A stretch of 64,000 bases of DNA from Anaeramoeba ignava. Taxonomy: Eukaryota > Metamonada > Anaeramoebidae. The position numbers were made by a program, and so were the translations under genes. The stretch lies in the NCBI GenBank assembly GCA_028826165.1, contig JAPDFW010000011.1:747001-811000 (forward strand), read 5' to 3'. The notes beneath the pieces were generated by a model, which worked only from the letters and a program-made list of their open reading frames with translations, was not told where the DNA came from and searched no databases. Shown here one piece after another: positions 34,280 to 45,407 of this stretch (positions are counted from its first letter, which is position 1; every line of letters starts with the position of its first letter).

Positions 34280-36357
34280 CTATTTAAGAAATCGGGGTAA
34301 AATTCCTTCTTGATTTTCTGTATCAAAAAATCTCCATTGATTAAAATAAATAGCAAGTGAATAAAAAGAAATTGATTGAAACAAAGAATTAAAATAAACA
34401 AAATAAGTTGCATTAGAAGAAGGGGGAATAATTAAAACCATAAACATTCCAAGAATACCCCCAAAAAAATTGAGATGTTGTGACATAATTGATGCTCCGT
34501 AAGTGTTCTTTAATTTATATGATAAAAGTAATTGTGGAAAGTGACTTAAAACTTGTGAAAGTGGTTTGATCATATTTGTGATCGATTTTGAACTTGGATA
34601 TATTGTTCCTAATGATAATGGAATTATCGGAAAAAGAATCCAAATCAAATATTCTTTTTTGTTTTCGTAAATTGAAAATTGAACCATAAATGTTGAATGT
34701 TGAATCACATTGAAAAGACCATAAAGTACAACAGGATAAGCTTCTATATAATTAATTTAAATATATTGATTTAAATATATTGATTTAAATATATTGATTT
34801 AAATATATTAATTTAAATATATTAATTTAAATATATTGATTTAAATATATGATTTAAATATATATTGATTTAAATATATTGATTTAAATATATTGATTTA
34901 TATATATTGATTTAAATATTGATTTAAATATATTGATTTAAATATATATTGATTTAAATATTAATTTAAATATATTGATTTAAATATTGATTTAAATATA
35001 TTGATTTAAATATATTGATTTAAATATATTAATTTAAATATATTGATTTAAATATATTGATTTAAATATATTGATTTAAATATATATTGATTTAAATATA
35101 TTGATTTAAATATATATTGATTTAAATATATTGATTTAAATATATTGATTTAAATATATTGATTTAAATATATTAATTTAAAAATATTGATTTTAAAATA
35201 TATTGATTTAAATATATTGATTTAAATATATTGATTTAAATATATTGATTTAAATATATTAATTTAAAAATATTGATTTAAATATATTGATTTAAATATA
35301 TTGATTTTAAATATATTGATTTATATATTAATTTAAATATATTGATTTAAATATATTTTGATTTAAATATATTGATTTAAATATATTAATTTAAAATATA
35401 TTGATTTAAATATATTAATTTAAATATTTTGATTTAAATATATTGATTTATATATTAATTTAAATATTGATTTAAATATATTGATTTAAATATATTGATT
35501 TAAATATAAATATTGATTTAAATATTGATTTAAATATATTGATTTAAATATATTGATTTAAATATATTGATTTAAATATATTGATTTAAATATATTGATT
35601 TAAATATATTTTGATTTAAATATTAATTTAAATATATTGATTTAAATATAAATATTGATTTAAATATAAATATTGATTTTAAATATATTTTGATTTAAAT
35701 ATATTGATTTAAATATATTGATTTAAATATTAATTTAAATATATTGATTTAAATATATTGATTTAAATATATTAATTTAAATATATTGATTTAAATATAT
35801 TGATTTAAATATATTGATTTAAATATATTGATTTAAATATATTGATTTAAATATATTGATTTAAATATATTGATTTAAGTATATTAATTTAAATATATTT
35901 TGATTTAAATATATTAATTTAAATATATTGATTTAAATATATTGATTTAAATATATTTTGATTTAAATATATTGATTTAAATATATTGATTTAAATATAT
36001 TTGATTTAAATATATTGATTTAAATATATTTGATTTAAATATATTGATTTAAATATATTTGATTTAAATATTTGATTTAAATATATTGATTTAAATATAT
36101 TGATTTAAATATATTAATTTAAATATATTGATTTAAAATATAATTTTACCTTCATTTAAAAAAGAATTTATTAAAAGAAAACTTGAACCAATTAATTTTA
36201 TAATAATCCCAGTTGTACTAAATCCTTTTACTGATTTATTTTTATAATTTAAAAAAGTTTGAGGTAAATATTGGAAAGCAAATAAAATACTTGCTATAAG
36301 TCCGGAAAAACAAGCAAGTCCTTCTAAAGAAAATTCAAATTTTGAACAAGAACCCAT
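34280..36357 (-). CDS. PQ-loop (SLC66-like) membrane protein, 223 aa
   Basis: Two exons, 36357-36150 and 34743-34280, join in phase 1 to 224 codons. Each exon carries one PQ-loop: FQYLPQTFLNYKNKSVKGFS and SHFPQLLLSYKLKNTYGAS. About seven hydrophobic spans are visible, the usual plan for the MtN3/SWEET-related PQ-loop transporters of lysosomal cationic amino acids and similar substrates. The substrate cannot be read from the sequence. The 1.4 kb intron splits the protein between the two halves. Confidence 0.85.
34744..36149 (-). repeat. PQ-loop gene intron: TTGATTTAAATATA array
   Basis: About 1.4 kb of a 14-nt unit, TTGATTTAAATATA, repeated with few variants. Sense strand G is essentially absent between GTAAAA (donor) and the TATATAG acceptor. 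Confidence 0.95.
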
Positions 36358-36582
36358 TTTTATTATTTATTATTTATTATTTAAATAAAAAATGAAAAAA
36401 AAAAATGAAAAAAAAAATGAAAAAATAAATTCAAATTTAATTTTTTTAATCAAATTTTTGAATAATCAAAGAATTTATTGATTTCAAAAAACAAAAAAAA
36501 ATACCAAAAAGAAAAAATACCAAAATCCAAAATCCAAAATCCAAAATCAAAAAAATCAAAAAAATCAAAAAAATCAAAAAAA

Positions 36583-39111
36583 TCACTTTTTGAAAACTGT
36601 CATAAAAGCTGTATATGATTTTTCCAAATCAAAAGTAAGTTGACGAGCTTGATCTTCATCTAATTCTTCATGAGCTCTCATTTGATCTAAAATCTGTTCC
36701 CATTTTGAAATGAGAATTTTTCCTTGAAAATCTTTATCTAAATCTGAAATCTTATTCAAACTTGTAAGTATATCTTTTAATAATGGTTGAACCTGATCAA
36801 CTGCGAGCATATTCAGTTTCAGTCTTATTTTATAATTTATTTTATAATTTATTTTTAAATCCATTTTTAAATTCATTTTTAAATCCATTTTTAAATTTAT
36901 TTTATAATTTATAAATTTATTTTTAAATTTATTTTTAGATTTATTTTTAAATTTGTTTTTAAATTTATTTTATAATTTATTTTTAAATCTATTTTTAAAT
37001 CCATTTTTAAATTTATTTATAAATTTATTTTTAAATTTATTTTTAAATCTATTTTTAAATTTATTTTATAATTTATTTTTAAATTTATTTTTAATTTATT
37101 TTTAAATTTATTTATAAATTTATTTTAAAATTTATTTTTAAATTTATTTTTAAATTTATTTTTAAATTTATTTTATAATTTATTTTATAATTTATTTTTA
37201 AATTTATTTATAAATTTATTTATAAATTTGTTTTATAATTTATTTTTAAATTTATTTTCAGTCTTATTTTATAATTTATTTTTAAATTTATTTTTAAATT
37301 TATTTTTAAATTTATTTTTAAATTTATTTTTAAATTCATTTTATAATTTATTTTTAAATTTATTTTTAAATTCATTTTATAATTTATTTTTAAATCTATT
37401 TACCCATCCATTGCTGTAATAAAACTAGATACTGCTTCTGCAATAAAAATTCGATCATCTTCTTGTCGATTTAAGTTTTTGAGTCGAAGAGTTATTGGTG
37501 TTCCTGTCTCAATTAAAGTTTGATAAGCATGTGGAAAATTTGACTATTTTTTCAATTTTAATTTTAATTTTAATTTTGATTTTAATTTTAATATTAATTT
37601 TGATTTTGATTTTGATATTGAAATTGAAATTGATTTTGATTTTGAAATTGAAATTGAAATTGATTTTGAAATTGAAATTGAAATTGATATTAATTTTGAT
37701 ATTGATATTGATATTAATTTTAATTTTGATTTAAATATTGATTTTAATTTTGATTTTAATATTAATTTTGAAATTGAAATTGATTTTGATATTGAAATTG
37801 AAATTGATTTTGAAATTGAAATTGATTTTGATATTGAAATTGAAATTGATATTGAAATTGAAATTGAAATTGAAATTGATTTTGAAATTGAAATTGATAT
37901 TGAAATTGAAATTGAAATTGATATTGAAATTGATTTTGATTTTGATTTTGATTTTGAAATTGAAATTGAAATTGAAATTGAAATTGATTTTGAAATTGAA
38001 ATTGATTTTGAAATTGAAATTGAAATTGATATTAATTTTGATATTGATATTGATATTAATTTTGAAATTGATATTGAAATTGAAATTGAAATTGATTTTG
38101 AAATTGAAATTGAAATTGATTTTGAAATTGAAATTGAAATTGATTTTGAAATTGATATTGATTTTGATATTGATTTTGATATTGATTTTGAAATTGATAT
38201 TGAAATTGAAATTGATTTTGATTTTGAAATTGATATTGATATTGATATTGATATTGATTTTGATTTTGATATTGATATTGATTTTTAATTTTGAAATTGA
38301 AATTGAAATTGAAATTGATTTTGATTTTGATATTAAAATTAATTTAAATTTGAAATTGATTTTTAATTTTGAAATTGATTTTTAATTTTGAAATTGATTT
38401 TTAATTTTGATATTGATTTTGAATTTAAATTTTAATTTGAAATTTTACTTTTGAGCTGCTTTTTATTTCTTCGAATTCTGGAGAATTATCTATACCCTTT
38501 ATTGCAGTTTGATATTGCATAATCAAGTCATTACAAGCTTTTGTATACTGCTGAGCCTGTATAACGCCCTTTGAATAAGAATTTTCAAGATGTTCAGTAC
38601 TCATCAAAATAGAGAAAAGATTAGCAAGATCATCGAATTTCTCTCTTTCTTTCAAATCCTTATAGCGCTTGATCTTATGATTTTTATTTTTCGGGACATC
38701 CTCTCTCGGAATGCCGTCGATTCTTCGGGGCTTAGCAATCTGCTGCGGGTTCTGGACATTCGGATTAAATTGTTGCATCCCAGTTTGTCCATATTGCACT
38801 TGCTGTTGCTGTCCATACTGGGTTTGCATTGGGTTCTGTGGATACATCGGGTTGAATCGTGGTTGTCCATACCCCATCCCCTGTTGGTTTATATTCCCAC
38901 TATACATGTTCCCACTCATAGGTCGCGTATTTGTTGTTACTCTTCCGCTCATGTTATTGTATCCACTCATTGTGTTATATCCGCTTTGAACCCCTATTTG
39001 ATTTGTCGGTTGCATCGCTACTTTCGGTTGATTTCTTCCGTAACTTGTATTGGTTCGTGGATATGTATTTTTTGATTGCGGTTTGGGTCGCGGTTGTTGT
39101 GGATATTGCAT
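36583..39111 (-). CDS. VPS28: ESCRT-I subunit Vps28, 347 aa with Q/N/G-rich N-terminal extension
   Basis: Exons 39111-38449, 37543-37404 and 36823-36583 join to 348 codons. Residues 1 to about 135 are a Q/N/P/G/Y-rich tail not found in usual Vps28 (about 220 aa). The core then begins with IKRYKDLKEREKFDDLANLF and STEHLENSYSKG, the Vps28 N-terminal domain that binds Vps23/Tsg101. Across the last splice AMDG joins LKLNMLAVDQVQPLLKDIL, and the C-terminal four-helix domain ends DEDQARQLTFDLEKSYTAF. It acts at endosomes in multivesicular-body sorting. I start at 39111 because sequence upstream is a (GTTTTT)n tract and CATTTTTT initiator-like motifs lie between. Confidence 0.93.
36824..37403 (-). 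repeat. Vps28 intron 2: TTTATTTTTAAA array with a copied splice-acceptor segment
   Basis: The array is TTTATTTTTAAATTTA. Near 37257-37282 it contains TTTCAGTCTTATTTTATAA, almost the same as the true exon 3 boundary at 36815-36835. In sense orientation this is a second AATAAG/ACTGAAA site. Confidence 0.8.
37550..38440 (-). repeat. Vps28 intron 1: ATTGAAATTGATTTTGAT array
   Basis: About 890 bases of TTGAAATTGA and TTTTGATATTGA units. The plus strand has no C, so the sense strand has no G and hence no AG or GT. The intron is 37544-38448. Confidence 0.92.
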
Positions 39112-39198
39112 AAAATAAAATATAAATGAAAAAAAAAAAAGAAAAAGGAAAAAAAAATTGAAAAAAAAATGAAAAATGAAAAATGAAAAATTAAAAAT

Positions 39199-39318
39199 CT
39201 TTTTGTTTTTGTTTTTGTTTTTGTTTTTGTTTTTGTTTTTGTTTTTGTTTTTGTTTTTGTTTTTGTTTTTGTTTTTGTTTTTGTTTTTGTTTTTGTTTTT
39301 GTTTTTGTTTTGTTTTTC
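39199..39318. repeat. (GTTTTT)n microsatellite upstream of Vps28
   Basis: About 20 copies of GTTTTT in perfect register. On the minus strand it gives a spurious N-K frame that appears to extend Vps28 but has no start-motif support. Confidence 0.95.
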
Positions 39319-39514
39319 AAAGTAAAAATGGATCCAATTCAAAAAAAAAAGAGAAAAAAGAAAAAAAAGAAAAAAGAAAAAAGAAAACAAGACAAAAAAG
39401 TGTAAAAAACATCACTTTTTTTTTTGGTTTGGTCATTAGAATTTGAAGAAAAAAAAAGAAAAAAAGAAAAAAAGAAAAGAATTACGAAAAAAAAAAAAGG
39501 AATTTGTTGGAAAT

Positions 39515-42118
39515 TTAAAGGATTAAACAACAACCTCCACTTTTTGTTTCTGTATTTGCTTGAGGAGCTGAATTCTGTCCAGTAGTTTTTGGTGAAGATT
39601 TTGCTTTTCTTAATTCACGAACTAAGGCTTCAAAACAAATGTTAACATTACTTCCAGTTTTTGCAGATCTTTTTTATTAATTTTAATTTTAATTTTAATT
39701 ATTATTTTAATTTTAATTATAATTTTAATTTCATTTCATGTTAATTTTATTTAATTTTAATTTCATTTAATTTCATTTAATTTTAATTTCATTTCATGTT
39801 AATTTTAATTTATTTCATTTCATGTTAATTTTAATTTTAATTTCATGTTAATTATAATTTTAAATTCATTTTAATTTCATGTTAATTATAATTTTAATTT
39901 CATTTCATGTTAATTTTAATTTTAATTTTAATTTTAATTTTAATTTCATTTAATTTTAATTTTAATTTTAATTATAATTTTAAATTCATTTTAATTTTAA
40001 TGTTAATTTTATTTCATTTCATGTTAATTATAATTTTAATTTCATTTCATGTTAATTATAATTTTAAATTCATTTTAATTTCATGTTAATTATAATTTTA
40101 ATTACGTTTCATAATAAGGACTTGAATATTTTTTTGCAAGAGTTTCTCCTTCTTCAGTTGAAACTAATCTTTCTTCTGCAAGATCTATAATCAAAATACA
40201 AAAAAATTAAACATTACGAATTAAAAAATAAAAATGTTTTGATTTATTTTTTAAAAACCTGATTTATTTGCAACTGTAACAACTGGTACATTCATAAAGT
40301 TCTTTGCTCTTCTGATTGCTTCATGAAGACCTCTTGCTTCAGTATAACTAGCTCTTGAAATGATGCTAAATACAAGAATAAAGCCTTCTCCTAATCGAAT
40401 GTACTAATTTTGATTTCAATTTCATTTTTATTTTTAATTTGAATTTTGATTTTAATTTTATTTTTAATTTCATTTTGATTTCATGTGAAAATAAAAAAAC
40501 ACAAAAAAAACTTTACTTTATCTCGAACTGATCGATACTCTTCTTGACCAGCTGTATCAATAATTTCTAAAGTTGCTGGTTTTTCATCAATAATAACAAC
40601 TTTTTTATAACTTTCCTCTAATAAAAATTAAATATTTATAAAATAAAATGAAAAAACAAACAAAATGAATATAAGATAAAAAAAGAAGAAAAATATCTTT
40701 AAATAATTATTTGTTAATTTTTCATTATTTACCAATTGTTGGATCATAATCTTCAATAAATTTTCCTTGAAGGAAACGAACAGTGATACAAGATTTGCCA
40801 ACTAAATTATAAATAAAATTAATAAATAAAATTAATAAATAAAATTATAAATAAAATTATAAATAAAATTATAAATTAAATTATAAATAAAATTATAAAT
40901 AAAATTATAAATAAAATTATAAATAAAATAATAAATAAAATTATAAATAAAATTATAAATTAAATTATAAATTAAATTATAAATAAAATTATAAATAAAA
41001 TTATAAATTAAAAATTAAATTATAAATTAAATTAAATTATATAAATAAAATTATAAATAAAAATTATAACAAATATAAATAAAATTATAAATTAAAATTA
41101 TAAATAAAATTATAAATTAAAATTATAAATAAAATTATAAATAAAATTATAAATTTAAATTAAAATAAAATTATAAATAAAATTATAAATTAAATTATAA
41201 AATAAATAAATAAATTATAAATAAAATTATAAATAAAATTATAAATAAAATTATAAATTAAATTATAAATTAAATTATAAATAAAATTATTATAAATTAA
41301 AATATAAAATTAAATTATAAATAAAATTATAAATAAAATTATAAATAAAATTATAAATTAAATTATAAATAAAATTATAAATTAAAAATAAATTAAATTA
41401 TAAATTAAAATTATAAATTAAATTATAAATTAAATTATAAATTAAATTATAAATTAAATTATAAATTAAAATTATAAAATAAAATTAAAATAAATTATAA
41501 ATAAATAAAAATTATAAATTAAATTATAAATTAAATTATAAATAATAAAATTATAAATTAAATTATAAATTAAAATTATAAATTAAATTATAAATAAAAA
41601 TTATAAATTAAATTATAAATAAAATTATAAATTAAATTATAAATAAAATTATAAATAAAATTATAAATAAAATTATAAATTAAATTATAAATTAAATTAT
41701 AAATAAAATTAAATTTGATTATAAATTAAATTATAAATTAAAATATAAATAAAATTATAAATTAAATTATAAATTAAATTATAAATTAAATTATAAATTA
41801 AATTATAAATAAAATTATAAATAAAATTATAAATTAAATTATAAATAAAATTATAAATAAAATTATAAATAAAATTATAAATTAAATTATAAATTAAATT
41901 ATAAATAAAATTATAAATAAAATTATAAATTAAATTATAAATAAAATTATAAATTAAATTATAAATAAAATTATAAATAAAATTATAAATTAAATTATAA
42001 ATAAAATTATAAATTAAATTATAAATTAAATTATAAATAGAATTTTTGCAATTTGGTGATTATTTTTACCTGATCCTCCTCCAATAATTACAACTTTATG
42101 AACTTCTTCATCTTCCAT
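39515..42118 (-). CDS. Ras/Rap-type small GTPase, 198 aa, prenylated (CLIL end)
   Basis: Six exons, 42118-42070, 40801-40733, 40617-40517, 40403-40259, 40184-40106 and 39668-39515, join to 199 codons. The motifs are complete: GGGSVGKS (G1), effector loop YDPTIEESYKK, DTAGQEEY (G3), ANKSD (G4) and ETSAKTG (G5). The C-terminus GGCCLIL is a CaaX box with Leu at X, so geranylgeranylation is likely, and the extra Cys could be palmitoylated. It should act as a GTP switch at membranes. Ras and Rap are hard to separate here; the Ser in place of the second P-loop glycine is not diagnostic. Intron 1 (40802-42069) is the largest and A/T-only. Confidence 0.95.
39680..40100 (-). repeat. Ras gene intron 5: TTTTAATTTCATGTTAATTATAA array
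   Basis: TTTTAATTTCATTTCATGTTAATTATAA units fill the intron 39669-40105. The sense strand contains G only in ATG/TGA contexts, so AG and GT are still absent from the core. Confidence 0.88.
40805..42045 (-). repeat. Ras gene intron 1: AAATTATAAATAAAATTATAA array
   Basis: About 1.24 kb of AAATTATAAAT(A/T)A units, with only one stray G and one stray C noted. The same unit also fills the first intron of the divergent ankyrin/BACK-like gene (42656-44040), on the other side of the shared 393-base promoter region. Confidence 0.93.
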
Positions 42119-42511
42119 TGTAAAAGTTAAAACAAAAAAAAAAATAGAATTAATTAATAATTTTAAAAGAATGGCAAAAAAAAAACAAAATGAAAAAGAA
42201 AAAAATGAAATAAAAAACAACAAAAAAATGAAAAAAAATGAAAAAAAAATTTTTTTAAATTAAAAAACTTTTTTTTTTTGTTGTTCTCTAAATTATAAAA
42301 TTCAAATTCTTTTTTCCTTTCTTGTTTTCTTTTAATTTTTCTTTTATTTTCTTTAATGATCTTAATTCAAAATTTAATTTAAAATTTTTTTTTTTTTAAT
42401 AATTAATAATTTTTAAAATAAAATGACTAATTAATATTTTTATTTTATTTTTTATTTTTATTTTTATTTTTCATTTTTCCATTTTTTCCTTTTTTTCTTT
42501 TTTTTGGAATT

Positions 42512-45338
42512 ATGAGTGATAAAGAAACTTTTGAAAATATTGAAGAATCGGAATTACCAAATATTTTTGATTTAGTTAAAGCACCAGAACCTGATATAAA
42601 TCTTATTTTAAAAGTAGCAGGATCTGGAGTTGATTTGAATATAAGTGAAGAAGATGTAATTTTATAAATAGAATTATAAATTAAAATTATAAATTAAATT
42701 ATAAATTAAATTATAAATTAAATTATAAATTAAATTATAAATTAAATTATAAATAAAATTATAAATTAAATTATAAATAAAATTATAAATAAAATTATAA
42801 ATTAAATTATAAATAAAATTATAAATTAAAATTATAAATTAAATTATAAATTAAATTATAAAATAAAATTATAAATTAAATTATAAATAAAATTATAAAT
42901 TAAATTATAAATAAAATTAAATAAAATTATAAATAAAATTATAAATAAAATTATAAATAATTAAAATTATAAATTAAATTATAAATTAAATTAAAATATA
43001 TAAAAAAAATATAAATTAAATTATAAATATATAAAATTATAAATTAAATTATAAATAAAATTATAAATTAAATTATAAATTAAAATTATAAATAAAAAAA
43101 ATTAATAAATTAAATTATAAATAAAATTATAAATTAAAATTATAAATTAAAATTATAAATTAAATTATAAATAAAATTATAAATAAATTATAAAATATAA
43201 ATAAAAATAAATAAAAAATTAAAAAATTATAAATTTAAATTATAAATTAAATTATAAATTAAATTATAAATTAAAATTATAAATAAAATTATAAATAAAA
43301 TTATAAATTAAATTATAAATAAAATTATAAATAAAATTATAAATAAAATTATAAATAAAATTATAAATAAAATTATAAATTAAAAATTATAAATTAAAAT
43401 TATAAATAAATTATAAATAAAATTATAATTAAATTATAAATAAAATAAATAAAATTATAAATAAAAATTAATAAAATAAAATAAAATTATAAATAAAATT
43501 ATAAATAAAATTATAAATTAAATTAAATAAAATTATAAATAAAATTATAAATTAAATTATAAATTAAATTATAAATTAAATTATAAAATAATTATATAAA
43601 TTATAAATAAAATTATAAATTAAATTATAAATTATAAAATTAAATTATAAATTAAATTATAAATTAAATTATAAATTAAATTATAAATTAAATTATAAAT
43701 TAAAATTATAAATTAAAATTATAAATTAAAATTATAAAATAAATTATAAAATTAAATTATAAATAAAATTATAAATTAAAATTATAAATAAATTATAAAT
43801 AAAATTATAAATTAAATTATAAATAAAATTATAAATAAAATTATAAAAAAAAAATATAAAATTATAAATAAATTATAAATAAAATTATAAATAAAATTAT
43901 AAATTAAATTATAAATAAAATTATAAATAAAATTATAAATTAAATTATAAATTAAATTATAAATAAAATTATAAATAAAATTATAAATTAAATTATAAAT
44001 TAAATTATAAATAAAATTATAAATAAAATTATAAATAAAATTATAAATTTCTAAATAAATTAAATTATAAATTTCTAAATAAATAAAATTATAAATTTCT
44101 AAATAAATAAAATTATAAATTTCTAAATAAATAAAATTATAAATTTCTAAAATAAATAAAATTATAAATTTCTAAATAAATTAAAATAGACGGGAATGAC
44201 ACCACTCCATTTTGCTTGTGCAAATAACAACGAAGATTTAGTTAAAATCTTAATTCTTCACAACGCCAAAGTACACATCACAAATAAGCAAGGATTTTTT
44301 CCAATAGATATTGCATATCAAAACAAAAATCTGGCGATAGCAAAGCAACTTCTTCAAGAGAAAAACCAGGAAGAAATTGAGCGATTAGGACTGAAAGTTA
44401 ACGATATGAGAGGAGTAGATTTTTCAGCTCGAAATTTCGAACCAGAATTATTACATTATATATCATATTTTATAGCAATTAATATAAAACAAATCATCGA
44501 AAATAATTCGGTAAATTTTGGAGAGATTTGGAACGAAAACCAAATCGACGTTCTCACAGAATGCATCTATAGAAGTTTGGATGAGAACAACTCGGTGATA
44601 GTTCTTAATAAATTCAAGTCACTTCCTAAATTTAAACGTCTTATGTTTGCGGCACTTTATTTTATAATCAAAAAATTTCATACTCTTCCTGATTTTGAAA
44701 AGTATAATATTTTGCATGAAAAACAAGATCCCAGAACTTGGGAAGATATTCTAATCAACGTGAATGAAATGATGCAACTTGTTAATGTTGATAATTGTAT
44801 TCAAATTCTTGGCACTTTTTGTCAAGCAAGATTGAAAATGATTGCAAAATATAAAAAATTTGTTACTGAATCTTTTAATCCTTTTTTTTTAAGGTTTATG
44901 GAAAAGATTAATAAGCTTTGTCGTAATAATTTTGATTTTTTACCAAAAGGAAAAGATGTTGTTATTGCACGTTCTTTAACACACAAAGTAAAAAATTGAA
45001 AAAATTTAGATTAAAAAATTCAATTCAAAAAATTCAATTTAAAAAATTTAAAAAAAATTTATAAATAGAATGTTATTAGTGTTTGGAGCTTCGCAAGAAA
45101 ATATAAACAACATTTTATTGAAGAACAATGCTTTCGTTTTCTTAAAGATTCAGATTTTTCCGAAATTGAAAAAAAAATTTTTAGTGAAAAATTCATTATC
45201 ATTTCAGAATCAGATATTGTCATTTCAATCCAAATGCGTGATTTAACTGTACTTAAATTTGAAGAACAAAAAAATAAAGAAAATCTTGATGAAGAACTTG
45301 CTCAAATAAATACACAACTTCAAATTTCTCAAAAATAA
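42512..45338 (+). CDS. Ankyrin-repeat protein with helical region and BACK-like C-terminus, 403 aa
   Basis: Exons 42512-42655, 44190-44987 and 45069-45338 join in phase 0 to 404 codons. The join GVDLNISEED / TGMTPLHFACANN restores an ankyrin repeat, and a second repeat follows (VHITNKQGFFPIDIAYQNK). The middle is an alpha-helical region I do not recognise. The last exon begins NVISVWSFARKYKQHF and EEQCFRFL, which resembles the BACK/BTB-associated helical pattern. If the last splice were not used the protein would stop at 44999. Exons end 69 bases from the convergent Sec24 gene. Confidence 0.75.
42656..44189 (+). repeat. Intron 1 of the ankyrin/BACK-like gene: AAATTATAAATAAAATTATAA array
   Basis: 1.53 kb of A/T-only units ending in five TTTCTAAATAAATAAAATTATAAA blocks before the AATAG acceptor. 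Confidence 0.94.
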
Positions 45339-45407
45339 AAACAACAATCATTTAAAAAGAAAGAATTTTTTTTTTTTCTTCTTTGATCTTTAATTAATTT
45401 GATTTGA

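Noticed and set aside
39112-39390. N-terminal extension of Vps28 through the (GTTTTT)n tract
   Set aside because: The extension is pure K/N and F repeat, begins without a supported start codon, and CATTTTT start-type motifs lie between it and the ATG at 39111.
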